Of a stretch of DNA of 64,000 nt, positions 33,166 to 44,057 are shown in pieces. The DNA is from Undaria pinnatifida (taxonomy: Eukaryota > Sar > Phaeophyceae > Laminariales > Alariaceae). Where the stretch lies: the NCBI GenBank assembly GCA_012845835.1, contig JABAKD010000025.1, forward strand, positions 28,961,761 to 29,025,760. The letters are read 5' to 3'. A model generated the notes under the pieces. It worked only from the letters and a program-made list of their open reading frames with translations, was not told the origin of the DNA and searched no databases. How positions within the stretch are numbered: the stretch's first letter is position 1; each line of letters opens with the position of its first letter. A program made the position numbers and the translations under genes.

Positions 33166-33674
33166 ACGTACGACTATTCGTTTAAACACTTGAACCGCTC
33201 CAAAATCGATCCTGGCGGGGCGACGTTTTGCACAGCAAGACACACCACATAGATAGCCGTGTGTGCGTGGAAGTGACAATGACGCTCAAACGATCCCTTA
33301 TCTCTCGCCCCGGCCGACTGGGCGTGGGAGTGGGAATTTGTTCGTAACAAGCGGGGGGGGGGGGGGGCAAGGGCTACCCCGATTCGCGCATGCGCTAACC
33401 ACGTCTTCGCCGATGACAAGCGTGACGGACACTTTCTAACGAACTATGCTTGCGTTGTCTACGCATTTCCCGCTCTGCTGTTGCTGTTCAGGTGGCTTCA
33501 ATTGTTGAAAAACTTGGATGCATGCCACGACAAGGATTGTTGCAAGGGGTCTGACCCTGTGGAGACCGCGGTCAAAAAACACCGCAGCCTCCGGTCGCAA
33601 AACGGCGGAAGATGTTCGTTGTTGATGTTGAAGCCTCCACGCCTAGTGCACGTAATATCTGATCGCATTGCCTG
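33166..33674. other. No gene seen
   Basis: G run at about 33353-33367; otherwise unremarkable. Confidence 0.4.
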
Positions 33675-34010
33675 GAGCCGGTCGCCCGGCGGCCTAGTGG
33701 TTACCCTCGAATACTACTAGCGTTGACCCTTGAGTCCGATTCCCACCGTGGTGAGATTTTGACTTTGTTTGTAAAAATGCAAAAACAAAAAAAAACTAAT
33801 CTAACTGCTAAGAGCGCCCAGCAGAGTGGGTAGGTACAATTCGACGCGAGTCGACGAGGGAAAAAAATGCTGAGTTCTTCTCGCGATGAAAAATGAAGGC
33901 ACGTACCGTAGTGGGGAGGGGGGAGAAGGGCCCGTTATGTGACCTTGGATCCGAGTTACTACTGGGAGGGAGTGCGAGAGCAATGCGAGGATAGTAATTG
34001 GGATGCAGAT
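33675..34010 (+). mobile_element. tRNA-headed SINE, copy S1
   Basis: Head: CCCGGCGGCCTAGTGGTTAC (D-arm/A box, tRNA-Glu/Asp-like) and GAGTCCGATTCCCACC (T-arm/B box) about 35 bp later. Body: AACTGCTAAGAGCGCC, GTACAATTCGACGCGAGTCG, ATGAAGGCACGTACCGTAGT and GAGTTACTACTGGGAGGGAG, colinear with copy S2. Pol III promoter boxes would drive transcription; an external reverse transcriptase is required. The 3' end is AT-rich without a long A tail. Confidence 0.75.
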
Positions 34011-34194
34011 AAAATGAAAGAACAAAAAATGCCTTTTGTTGTTCTCGGCGGGTGATCCGACGGACAGTGCTGGGTGCATCGGTTTGGGCGTGTTTTGTAA
34101 TGCGGTGAGATTTGTGCGGATTGTGGGGAACCCTGTGGTTCGGTTGGTGAGAGGTAGACCTTTCAGCACTATCTGCGCGCACGTCGGAAGGGGA

Positions 34195-34625
34195 ATGGAG
34201 AGAGAGGGGTGGGGGGCGAGTCAGCGTTACGAGGAGCGGGGATTGGGGGGGGGGGGGGGAGGGGGGGGGGGCGAGGAAGTCCTCGTCCTGAGCGCGTGGC
34301 GTTCCCTGGATTGGATGCTATCCTGTTTTTGTTGATTTGAAGGAGTGGAAAGTAGCCGGCTGGTATTGTCTTGTCTATTCGCCGTCGCCCAGGTGTCGTA
34401 GCGGACGTGGGTTGCGGGGGAGGGGGGAGGAGGGGAGGGGAGGGGCGTCTTGGGCCAATACTCATGAGTGTGTGGCTTTTCCTGGAATAGGGACCGTCCT
34501 CTTCTTGCTGTGCGTTGTCAAGGAGTGGAAAATGACCGGTGGGTGCTCCGATTGTGTATTCATTCGCCGACACCCTGGGGTCGCGGTGGAGGTGAGTTGT
34601 GGCGGGGCGGGGGCGCTTAGTTCCC
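34195..34625. repeat. Two tandem units of about 170 bp with G tracts
   Basis: Units share TTGTTG-TTGAAGGAGTGGAAA, GTATTGT/GTGTATTC, TTCGCCG(T/A)C and GGTTGCGGGG/AGTTGTGGCGG. G runs at 34236-34271 and 34417-34445 sit at the unit edges. Proline-rich minus-strand frames are by-products. Confidence 0.65.
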
Positions 34626-35720
34626 TTGTGGCGAAGTCGTTCACAACGATTAAGGACGCTTCGGGGTATATGGTAATACGGGGTATGTGACTATGCGTGG
34701 TTATGGGCAGAAAAGGCTGGTGGAAGCTGCGGGTGGGCTAAAAGCCTTGACGCCTCTTCGTCCTGTACTCTGGGCTGGCGTCTGTTATTTGTACCCGTTG
34801 ACTTCGTCGCCGGTTGCAGAGAAAATATCGAAGGTGGTACACGTTGGGAAGGTGTAGTGCTGTCTGCCTCATTCTCCTACCCCGCTGCCGGATCTGACTG
34901 TTACTTAGGCTGTTGCAGTGCGGCGTTAGTGGCTATGGTTATGAGGTATGTCGTGGACGCTGGAATTGGCGTCATGGCGTCGGTGCGTCCGACTTGTAGC
35001 CTCTACTGAGTCCGTGTAACCTGCTGCTTGTTCGTTGGGAACTGAGTAACGTAGTCAGATGTTGATATCTGCAGGCCTCGCCTGCGCCAGCACTATATTT
35101 TATATGGGTGTGTTGTGGTGTCGGGGAGGAGGCGTACGGACTCGTGCACGGTGGGAGGGGGTGACGTTGTGCCTCCGCCTCCCCGGCCGGTTTATGTTGG
35201 TGAGGAAGGGGTTGCTCGTTAGGTTGTACCTTCTTGCGATGGATGCATGTAATTGACTTACTTTGACGTTCTCCCACGTAGGATGCCTCCATAGAATTTG
35301 AAGGGTTACATAGTACAGAGCACGGATAGAGGACCGAAGACCGAGAGGACCGGGGGTCGCCCTTTTTTGTGCTTCTCCGCGACCAACAACGAACCTATCG
35401 ACGGCCACCACTTACACTCAACTTTAACAAACGACACACCCATCATGGCGTGAGCCGACTAATGCCAGTAAAAGCGATAGCTCCGTGAATAGTGTGAAGA
35501 AACGTTCTTTTTATCGGCGTTCAGCACGATTTCCTTCTGTACTTCAGCTCACACGAATCCTTGCGAACATCATGAAAAAAGTGGATTCCAGACGAGGTCA
35601 CGTACGTAGGCGTGTACATGACAATACGTCGGACCCTCCAAGCTTTCCCAAATCTCACTTCTCAGTGCTTACGTAGTTAATTATTCGCAATTAATTAGCA
35701 GCACATAGACTATGTACCTT
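34626..35720. other. No supported gene
   Basis: Short frames on both strands without features. Confidence 0.35.
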
Positions 35721-36674
35721 GTACACGTTTTGCGGGACCCCCCGGCCTGCTTGTTCATTTTGGTGGTGGAAGCGCGTGCAATTTTATGCGGGAGATTCCA
35801 CGGATCCCATGCGAGCTTGATAATTGTACTGGTTCCCATTGCCCCATTGAAGTTTCCGCGCCCTCGGTGTGAGGTCCGGAGGGAGATGGTATAACACATT
35901 TAACGTTTTGCACATGGACGTGCCAGTAGCTTCCAAGGGAGCTTTCCGGCAAGTACATGCACTACCATTTCTTTCGTTGGAAGCTTCCATCCCTTCCCCG
36001 GACGCTGACTCTGTCCACGGCTCCATGGGAGCAGCTGTCATGGACGACTCCACGGCACATCCACTTGTTTTTTCCGTAGCGGTAGTGGAGGCTTTCACGG
36101 AAGCTTGCGTGGAAGTAATTTGCTTTCACTGCAGCTACTTCCACGGAAACTTGCGTGGAATTAATTTGCATTCACGGAAGATTTCACGGAAGCTTTCGTG
36201 GAAGTAAACTCTTTCACGGAAGCTTTCGTGAAAGTGATTTGCTTTCACGGAAGCTTTCACAGAAGACTTCACGGAAGCTTCCATGGAAGTAAATATTGAA
36301 AGCTTCCGTGGAAGCCAATTTACTTCCACGGAAGCTTCCGTGAAAGAAATTTTTCTTCCACGGAAGTTTCCGTGAAAGCCGTGAAGCTTCTGTGAAAGCT
36401 TCTGTGAAAGCAAAGTACTTCCACGAAAGCTTCCGTGAAAGCTTCCGTGAAAGCTTCCGCGAAAGCTTCCGCGAAAGCTTCCGTGAGCGCTGTGTTTTTG
36501 CAACTTCCACGGAAGTTTACACGGAAGTTTTCACGGAAGCTTCCACGAAAGCTTCCACGCTTCTATGGAAGCGATGAAAGCTTCCATGGAAGGAAGCGAT
36601 GAAAGCTTCCATGGAAGCTTTCATGAACTTCCACTAAAAATGCAGGTAGTGCCGGGTGGCCCGTACACTTCTGC
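35721..36674. mobile_element. Foldback element FB-2
   Basis: The element is 35734-36662 (929 bp). Its ends pair as inverted repeats (GGGACCCCCCGGCCTGC left; reverse complement of the right end GGGCCACCCGGCACTACC) and share GCACTACCTGCATTTTT with FB-1. Flanks GTACACGTTTTGC (35721-35733) and GTACACTTCTGC (36663-36674) look like an imperfect 12-13 bp target duplication. The right two-thirds (from about 35975) consist of the same GGAAGCTT(T/C)C(A/G)(T/C) units, more diverged and with spacers; 35770-35935 is unique sequence with no frame of note. Confidence 0.72.
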
Positions 36675-37319
36675 ACGTGCACGCCTGTGCGACCATCTGT
36701 CAAAGGTGTACCAGGTAACAATCACGCCGGATTAGGTTATGATATATCGATTTACGAAAGCACAGAAGGGCTTTGGATCACGAGGCTCGAGCACGACTAA
36801 GCCACGAGCACCCTGAGCTGCTGCTTCGTCTATCTGGAGTCTGCAGCTGCTGGCTGAAGATATAAAATAACGGCTCCCAGCTACAATACGAGTACGGAGA
36901 ACTACCAGGATCCATCTGGCTGGCGACGAGGAGTTGTAACAACGAGTACAATTAATTGCTGTGAGCGAAGCCCTACATCTACATCATCTCGTATCAGGTA
37001 TGAAGAACCTCACGAGGAACACCTACAGCATCGACTACTACCAGCAACACCGGCAACAACGACTACCACGAACTACCCTATAGACTACCTGGTATATATT
37101 AAACTACTGTGAGCTAGCGAAACACATGTTTCGAGTACGATTCGTCGAGAACTGGATGCTTTCGAGTCCATGGCTAATCGCGTCTGGTCCGACCACTTCG
37201 TTTGAAGTCATCACAAGGGTCTACTCCGACTGCTCTGCTGGAGTACGTTAGGGCCCGCCTCAACTGCTCTTCTTGTCGAGTACGCCAAAGTGCCCGCTTC
37301 ATCTGTATTTTCGTCATGC
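36675..37319. other. No gene; possible LTR-like sequence
   Basis: GATATAAAATAACGG at about 36860 is a TATA-like element followed by TCTCGTATCAGG at about 36998. This could be a solo LTR or leader, but no partner copy was found. Confidence 0.25.
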
Positions 37320-38606
37320 ATGTCAAAGAACCGCTTGGACTGGTTGTTTTATGAGTTCATCGGCTTCTGCTTCCCAGCAACAACAGATCGTCGTCCCGTT
37401 CGCGAGGGCGGTGAATGAACACGATGAGCGATAGCTGAACGGACCCCGCAATCCCACTGTTGACAAAACATTAAGGGGCTCGGTAGCACCGATAGCTTCC
37501 GCGATCGCTCGACCTGCTAGTACCACGATAAAGGTTCAGCGATCGACAAGAGATAGCGTTCAAGGGGTAATTCGCTTGCAAACTCGGTGAACATGCCACG
37601 ACCGATCGCATTAATTTCGCTTCCTGTATCATGAAGGACCCGACCTTTAACCAGCTTTTCCTCCACTTATTATCCCCGCTGGACGGAAGCGCTCTGTTCT
37701 GCGCACCCCATCTGGATGGGCGGCCACCGCACCCATCGCTGACAGTACGCGACTCACCGCGCTACTTCCAACTATTGCTCCTCCAGACGGAGTAACTCCG
37801 GTGCGTAGGTTCCCGGTGGCCCATGATATCATTTTGCTAGTGGAGCTCCAGCTTAGCGACTTGGCGGAACACGGGATGACTTTGGCCCGAACTGTGGGCC
37901 GGGGTGCCTCTGTTCTCTCTGAATTTCCGATTGGCGTCTCCGGAGGATTGCTGCTGCAGGCGGCCGGGAAGAGCACCATCAGCGGAATTTCCATCCGCGG
38001 AGTTCCAACCTGGCCGTCTTCCAACCTGGGAATTCCTTTTCGAAAGCGAACCAGCCCGGAGATCCTGCGGTATTCTAAAACTCTGTTACCGATCATTTCA
38101 TGCAAGTATTGGATTGGATGAGGCCTCCTGCTCTCGCAGAAGGTCCTCACCTGTGGATGCACTACCCGTGCTGAGGGTGCCTTAGGTCGAAGTGCCCTCA
38201 GCGCAGCAGTATTTCCTAAGGGGAATGATCACAACTGTTAAAATAATACCCAGTGTAGGGTGGGTGAGATGGTCTTAACTTTTTCCGCTCCTCGCTGGTA
38301 TCTCGTCGAGGATTTCGGGGACTATAACACGAGTAAGCTCGCTTCGTAGACAGTCCTAGTAATTGGTAACAAGCATATGGTTCCAACTTTTGTGCCAACC
38401 GTGGGAACCTGAAGTTGGTTGACTTTATTACTGCGGTATTCTTTAACTCTGTTACCTATCATTTCATTCAAGTATTGGATTGGATCCTGCTCCCGCCGGT
38501 AGTCCCACCCGAACTTCTCTCTTTTCTGACCACCAGCCTGGAGCCATGTTACCTCAACCCACCCAAACTTAAATATATATAAATCATTCCTTGAATATCG
38601 AGTCAT
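37320..38606 (-). pseudogene. Possible Gypsy-like gag-protease debris
   Basis: On the minus strand HDTGSEINAIG at about 37632-37597 has the form of a retroviral-type aspartic protease active site. Upstream, 38160-37647 is a 171-codon open frame, and the peptide PIQYL(H/N)EMIGNRV.EYR occurs twice (about 38140-38075 and 38490-38430), which resembles a Gag-type segment and shows a partial duplication. Frames are broken and no RT or LTR was found. Confidence 0.35.
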
Positions 38607-39884
38607 TCCTTGGTGTCATGGTCAGGAGTTTTTTGTCTCGGCATAAGTATGCGATTCGCGGAACTGGAATTCTCGGTCGAATATGGCTTGGTTCGAGCGC
38701 CGCCTTCGGGGGGCGGCTCCAACGCCCCTCGCCCTGCCGTGTCCGTTCCGCACATCGACGTGAACGCGGACGGGTGCCGAGCGAGACGAGTGAGTGTCGA
38801 GGAGGAATTTTGGAAAATTTGTTGAATCTTAATGGCTGCAACGCCTGAATGATTTACAAAATTGGCATCATTTTCAAACGGCACGTGATAATGTTTGGAA
38901 TTTTGCGGTGGCATACTCTCGAGCGTTAGTTTCTTTGCTGTACTTTTTTACTAGTTCGTTTGGTTTCTTGCTCGGGATTTTATTGCTTTTGTTCCTGCTC
39001 GTTTTGCCAGCTGGAAATTCAATTTTTTAGTGTGGGTTCACCTGAAACGTGACACAACTTACCGACGATATCCAACAACTTCGTGACACAAATTACCGAC
39101 GGCAAGACGTTTCGTGACAAAATAACTCCCAAATCATGATACTTTCACGTAACAGAATTTCGAGACAAAACCAAGCAGGTAGAGCCGTCTCTTTGGCCTT
39201 TGGCCCTGGCTTTAGCACGGCCGCTGACACTCCAGGCATCCTCTGCTGTAGGCATGAACGAATGCGGTTGACTCGCAGCGAACTATCCCGCTGTGCTCGC
39301 TTCTATGTGGCCATTGTCCATGTCATTTCATGTCACCTTCCTTCTGTTTTGAGCTCGTCGTCGTACGGTTGAGGTACGAGGAAACCCGTACGTACTCGGT
39401 GAGAACAGCAGTATGTACGACGAGCATGAACACCAATTGACGACATTGGCAAGCACAAAACAGCAGGTGTAGCAGCAGTAGCCGAAGGGCGAAACGTCTA
39501 GCACATAATGCAGCAACTAGTAGCAACCAGAATTACAGCAGATAGCTCAAAAAGCAGTGCGAGTGCCGTTGGCAAGTTTAGTCGTACACGCATCACTCTC
39601 AAGAGCCAACAAGAGGCAGGGCAGGGGCCCCCAACACAGAGGCACGTGACAACCACGGCCAGCTGTCGATCGCGTAGATGGCCGGTAGTCCGTGCTTCGG
39701 TGGGTGTATCGGAAGTCGTTCGTAGTACTACTGCAGTAGACCGTCGAAAGATCACGTGACACGTGACATTCCGTTCTGGTGGCAGCCTCGCCAGTAGACC
39801 CCCCAAAATTTATTTTTCTTTTTTTTTTCTTGGCCCCATGCACCCATTTCCTTTCCTTTCTCTTCTTTGTTCTTTGTTTCTTTT
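38607..39884. other. No supported gene
   Basis: A GC-rich hairpin (GCCGCC..GGGCGGC) lies at about 38700-38717. At 39045-39120 the phrase CGTGACA(C/A)AA..TACCGACG recurs. Pyrimidine-rich from 39805. Confidence 0.35.
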
Positions 39885-40227
39885 TTCCAATTGACTTGCG
39901 TCTGTTGTGCGTATGCGTAGTGATAGATACTACGTGTGATATATACGTGGTAGTCTTTCTTGGGTGGCAAGCGGTATAGTCGGTTTTCCCAGGCGCGAGT
40001 AATGAGACGTATGCACCGGTATGGACCTGGCACATCGTATACTGACTCCCGATCTACACTTTTATATGTTTCGGGTGGAGGCATGAATTGCGTGAGCTGT
40101 GATTTATGCGTGTACCACCTTGGGTTGTTTGTGTTTTTCCCTGGGGTATTCCTCTGCTCCAGAGTGACTGGAACCAGTCCTGTGACCACGGACTGGATTG
40201 TGCGAGTTAATGTGAGAACAACAACAA
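39885..40227 (+). repeat. Dispersed repeat F, copy A
   Basis: Matches 60905-61217 (copy B, same strand) and the reverse complement of 62278-62640 (copy C). Shared words include GTAGTGATAGATACTACGTG, GGCAAGCGGTATAGTCGG and CCAGAGTGACTGG. Read on the minus strand it holds CATATAAAAG, a TATA-like element. It ends at GTGAGAACAACAACAAC. May be a solo LTR or a non-autonomous element. Confidence 0.8.
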
Positions 40228-40489
40228 CTGAAATATTGCCTGTTTCTTGACCTTTTAGCTGCTTCCTGCAAATTTGGTTTTTCTGCCAACACGATTTTGA
40301 ACCTTTTTGAGATTTTTTCTTTTTTTTTGTCTGGTAAGTTTATTTGCCGCTAATTTGCCACCTGTGCATTAGTTGCGGAACGGTCCAGCTTTAGCTTTTC
40401 TTTGATCACCACCATTTGTTTTGTAGTTGGCGAAGCTTCATCGGCTGAGATCTGGGCTTGGCTCATCAGCTCCACACCGCCCCGCACCC

Positions 40490-40615
40490 CATCGCAGCGC
40501 TATAGCGCACAGCAACGAAGCGCCGTGCAGTGCCCTGCGGCTCAGCTCAGCAGCGCACCGCAGCGCAGCGCTAGCTCAACAGAGCGAAGCGCTATGCTTT
40601 GCCGTGCTCTGCCGT
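40490..40615. repeat. GCGCA-type short-period cluster
   Basis: Irregular repetition of GCAGCGC/GCGCAC/CGCACAGC words; a similar cluster lies at 58725-58860 beside repeat D. No coding signal. Confidence 0.5.
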
Positions 40616-40775
40616 CGCGATCGTTTGTTGTTCATGATCTCTAAAACTCCGCGTAGGCTGATATTTAGTATTTGGCGCTTTATTCTATATCGCGTCAACC
40701 ATCGTAATATCATACAATATGGGGGAGGGAATGTAATCTCTATGCAAATATCCTGTTTTGTTTTAATCAATTGTC

Positions 40776-41110
40776 AGCCGGCCGCCCCGGTGGTCTAGTG
40801 GTTTTACCCTCGAATACCTCCAACGTTTGGTTGTCCTTGAGTTCGACACCCACCACGATGATATATGACTTAATTTGCAAAAATGCCATAAAAAAAAGAG
40901 ATCAACTGCTGAGAGCGCCTGCTAGGTACAATTCGACGCGAGTCGACGAGGGAAGAAAATGCTCGATTCTCCTCGCGGTGAAAATGAAGGCACGTGCCGA
41001 AGTGGGGAGGGAGGAGGAGGGTCCGCTATGTGACCCCGGATCTGAGTTACTACTGGGAGGGAGCGCGAGAATGGTGCGGGGATGATAAATTTGATGAAGA
41101 AAAAAAAATG
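40776..41110 (+). mobile_element. tRNA-headed SINE, copy S2
   Basis: Head CCCCGGTGGTCTAGTGGTTT strongly resembles a tRNA-Glu/Asp D-arm; GAGTTCGACACCCACC is the B-box side. The body is colinear with S1 throughout, about 85% alike by eye. Ends GATGAAGAAAAAAAAATG. Confidence 0.8.
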
Positions 41111-41887
41111 TTGCAAAGAAAGGTATATGATTATTTCTACCAGTAAATAATATGTCAGTCTCTGGGAAATACGCACGGCACCATCAGCAGTCGTCATGGT
41201 AGAGACACTCCGGATATTATGTATTGAGGGGACGCGTCCGATTTCGACAACGTGAAAGCACCCACGAAGAAAAGATAGCAGACACACATATATATCCCGC
41301 CTTCTCGAGAAAAAACAGAGAAGAAGCGCTACGCCAACCTCCCGTACGAGCAAAGCCACCCCCGCACCTATCTTAGACAACGCCGCCTCAACGAGAGATC
41401 GCCCTCCTCTTCTTCGTTTTTCTCCTCGCCCGCAACCATGCAGACCAATCAATGCAACAGCCTTCACGTAACAAACAAAGCAATCTTCTTCCAAAACCTC
41501 GCCGGCTGACATGGCCCCATGTCGACGTTTGATGCAAACCGACTTTGAATCCTGTCGACTTCGAACCTCCATTGCCACGGGGACAGCAGTACAGTTTCTT
41601 CATTAATGCCAAGGCCTCTTTCGTTTCGCCTAGAGGCGACGCAGGTTCTCAATAATACTATTTTCGGTATTTTTGTTTGATAGACGCCAAATTTTACTTG
41701 ACGGCTTATTTAACATAGTGTGTTTCGCCTATCCTTGCCTTCTTTGTTGTATAATATTACGTTTTTTTTCTGTCAAATCATGACTTTCATAATCCCATGT
41801 TCATATTAAACTCTTGGCATTACTTTAAAGTTCAATGCATGCCAAATCGGACAGCTGCACCTTAAGTTGTCCAAGTGCTGCCCTGCC
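41111..41887. other. No supported gene
   Basis: A 218-codon minus-strand frame (40922-41578) is partly SINE read backwards; its first 130 codons have no recognisable domain. Confidence 0.35.
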
Positions 41888-42295
41888 CTACCCGAAGCAT
41901 GGGCACCGGCGAATGCCGGCGCCCATGCGGAGCCGTTGTACATTACTAAAAATGGAACTTCGGTGAACATGCAGCAAAATCTTCCGCGAAGGCCGGTGAC
42001 AGTGGTAAGTCGGAGGCATCGGCACAAGCCTGCTCCCGTTGCCGCTCAGCCCCTGCACGATACTAGTAGTAGACCCAATATGGTATCGTGCCATATTCTC
42101 CGTCTTCCAGCCGCCCATGTGCATGATCTCATCCATTGGGGTTCCTGCTAGCGACTTACCCAGGGAGCCACCTGAGCGAAATGAATGCATTGTAAACTTG
42201 CTAGGCAGCCCGGCCGCTCGCAGGTGCCCCTGCAGCGCTGTGACCATGCGCGGCGCAGTCAGCGCGACGTCTCCCCGACCCCCACCTGGCAAAAC
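41888..42295 (-). pseudogene. Tyrosine recombinase C-terminal fragment
   Basis: The minus-strand frame contains HSFRSGGSLGKSLAG, MHMGGWKTENMARYH and a plausible lead-in (ALQGHLRAAGLP). The H-x-x-R pair, the GGW block and the Tyr after MAR match the catalytic end of tyrosine recombinases (phage integrase fold), a class used by Crypton and DIRS elements. The upstream (N-terminal) part is cut off at the Copia-2a LTR at 42296. Whether Tyr in RYH is the nucleophile is inferred from position. Confidence 0.65.
41897..41928. other. Perfect-loop hairpin beside the recombinase end
   Basis: GCATGGGCACCGGC, loop GAAT, GCCGGCGCCCATGC: a 14-bp stem with one mismatch. It lies at the 3' end of the recombinase fragment and could be a recombination or terminal site, but that is inference. 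Confidence 0.55.
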
Positions 42296-42827
42296 TGTTC
42301 GTGATAGCGGCATGTATGTATCAACTGTACTGCGGTGAAACTCTGATTGGTTGGTTTGAATAGCAGAACTGTTGATTGTATGTTGTTGTACCAGAATACT
42401 CTTCTTGTGGTGCTACGGTACTTCGGTAGATTGTACATGTGCACGAGTTATACATCGGACCGTAGTGGTGTGTACGGTACGTTGGTATGTCGGTACGTTG
42501 GACACATTGACGAATAGGAACATTCCTGTAGTGTTGCTAACACGATATAGCTTGTCTCAACGAACAGCCTAGCAATAAGTTACAGTTACATACGTTGTGT
42601 CACGGAGGTAAGTTACAGGGATCGTCTCGTGGTATCACCCACGAGCAGTCCCACGGGTATGTACGAGTAGGCACTATGCGAGGAGGTTTAGGTATCCGAC
42701 TACGAGCGGTTGTTACTGGGCTGTGGAGAGTTGGCCCACATGACCCACTCCACTTTCTGACCTGTCTCTCCAGACATTGGTCTCTCTAATATAATACCTT
42801 TCTCCAGAAGCCACTGATTTACCAACA
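42296..42827 (+). repeat. Copia-2a 5' LTR
   Basis: TGTTCGTGATAGCGG..TTACCAACA. CTAATATAATACC near the 3' end is TATA-like. The primer-site position just after it reads CGCTATAGCGCTATCGG, which is not a tRNA 3'-end complement and was not identified; in Copia-2b it is CGCTATACCG. Confidence 0.95.
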
Positions 42828-42915
42828 CGCTATAGCGCTATCGGTCGACTGCTGTACGTCCCCCTGGACTGTGTTCGACGAGACTGTGAGGGCGGCTTGA
42901 TCAACCGGGCTCGTC

Positions 42916-44057
42916 ATGGCTGAACAGGAGGGAGGTGACCCTGCGGCAAACCAACAGGGTGACCCGCAGGGCTTTGGTGAGAGAATGGATTCCTTAAAGT
43001 CTCGAGTGTCTCAAATGCTGGATATGTTTTCTAACCAGCAGCAGATGCTCCAGACAGTTGTTGAGACACACCAGAGGGAGAATGTGGAGTCCTCTAGTTC
43101 GCGTGCTGCGCCGCGAGGCATCGAACTAGAGTCTGGTGTGCACCAATCGGGTGCTGCCGGTAGGACCGCGGGGAGTACGGGAGGCGATACCCTAGGCTTT
43201 GGCGTGTCCGACATGAGGGTTGGGAGTAGGGGTGTTGTAGACCCAGGCTTGAACCCGCGTGTTTCTGATGAGAATCGTTCTTCTGTTCCTGCAGTAAACT
43301 TTGGTTCGGTTGACGGGACTGTTGGTGGGGCTTTAGGTAGCCAGTCCTCTGTTCCGCCCACTACCTCAGCAAGTGAGTGGTGGGGAAAAGTCGCTAGTGG
43401 GAACACAATGATCCCAGCGGCTGACAGTAGTTCGGGGGAGAGCTTGGGTGGGGGTCTTTTCAAGAAAGTTCCCAAGGCTCCTGAATTTATCGGTACTGAT
43501 GTATCGTATCCTTCATGGTCGCAGAATTGTCTGCTCAAAGCTCGTCACTACAATCTGAGCGAGTCGTTCACCTGTGATATCGACATTAAAATCGCTGACG
43601 TTAATTTCGACTTGACCCCTTGGGTAGAGAAGGGATACAGCGTTGGTGTACTGCGTCAGCATGAGATTGCTTGGTGGTTTCTGTTCGACTGCTTGAAGAA
43701 AGACAGCCACAAAAACATGGCAAGGCAAGCTGGTTCCCCGTATAAGGCTTTTCGCGCGCTCAAGGATCACTTTCTACCGTTGAGTCAGAGTCAAATTCGA
43801 GTGCAGGAAGAAAAACTGAAGTCTCTGCGCATGCGTCCCCATGAGAATCCCACAACTTTCTTTTCATCCATCAGAGAGACGTTTGGTGTGTTGACCATGC
43901 TTGAAGTAACGAAGGATGATCGTGAAGTGTGCAATCTCATGCTGGAAGGACTGTCCCCCGAGTACAAGACTTTACGTGAGACTCTTGTTGTGGTGTTCTG
44001 TTCGAATGACCCCTCTTTCATCGAGACCAAAGTGCGTGAGCGGTACCTAGACTGCAA
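42916..44057 (+). CDS. Copia-2a Gag
   Basis: ATG at 42916 follows a short leader and aligns with 21897 in Copia-2b. About 380 codons in the original frame; nominal translation runs on to 44226 out of frame. A Gly/Ser-rich N-terminal third precedes a conserved Gag core (WWFLFDCLKKDS, AFRALKDHFLPLSQSQI, VCNLMLEGLS, YKTLRETL). Relative to 23055 in Copia-2b one base is missing near 44055, which throws the zinc knuckle out of frame. Gag would form cytoplasmic virus-like particles. Confidence 0.88.

Noticed and set aside
40922-41578. 218-codon minus-strand protein
   Set aside because: Its C-terminal third is SINE S2 read backwards, and the rest has no domain or splice support.
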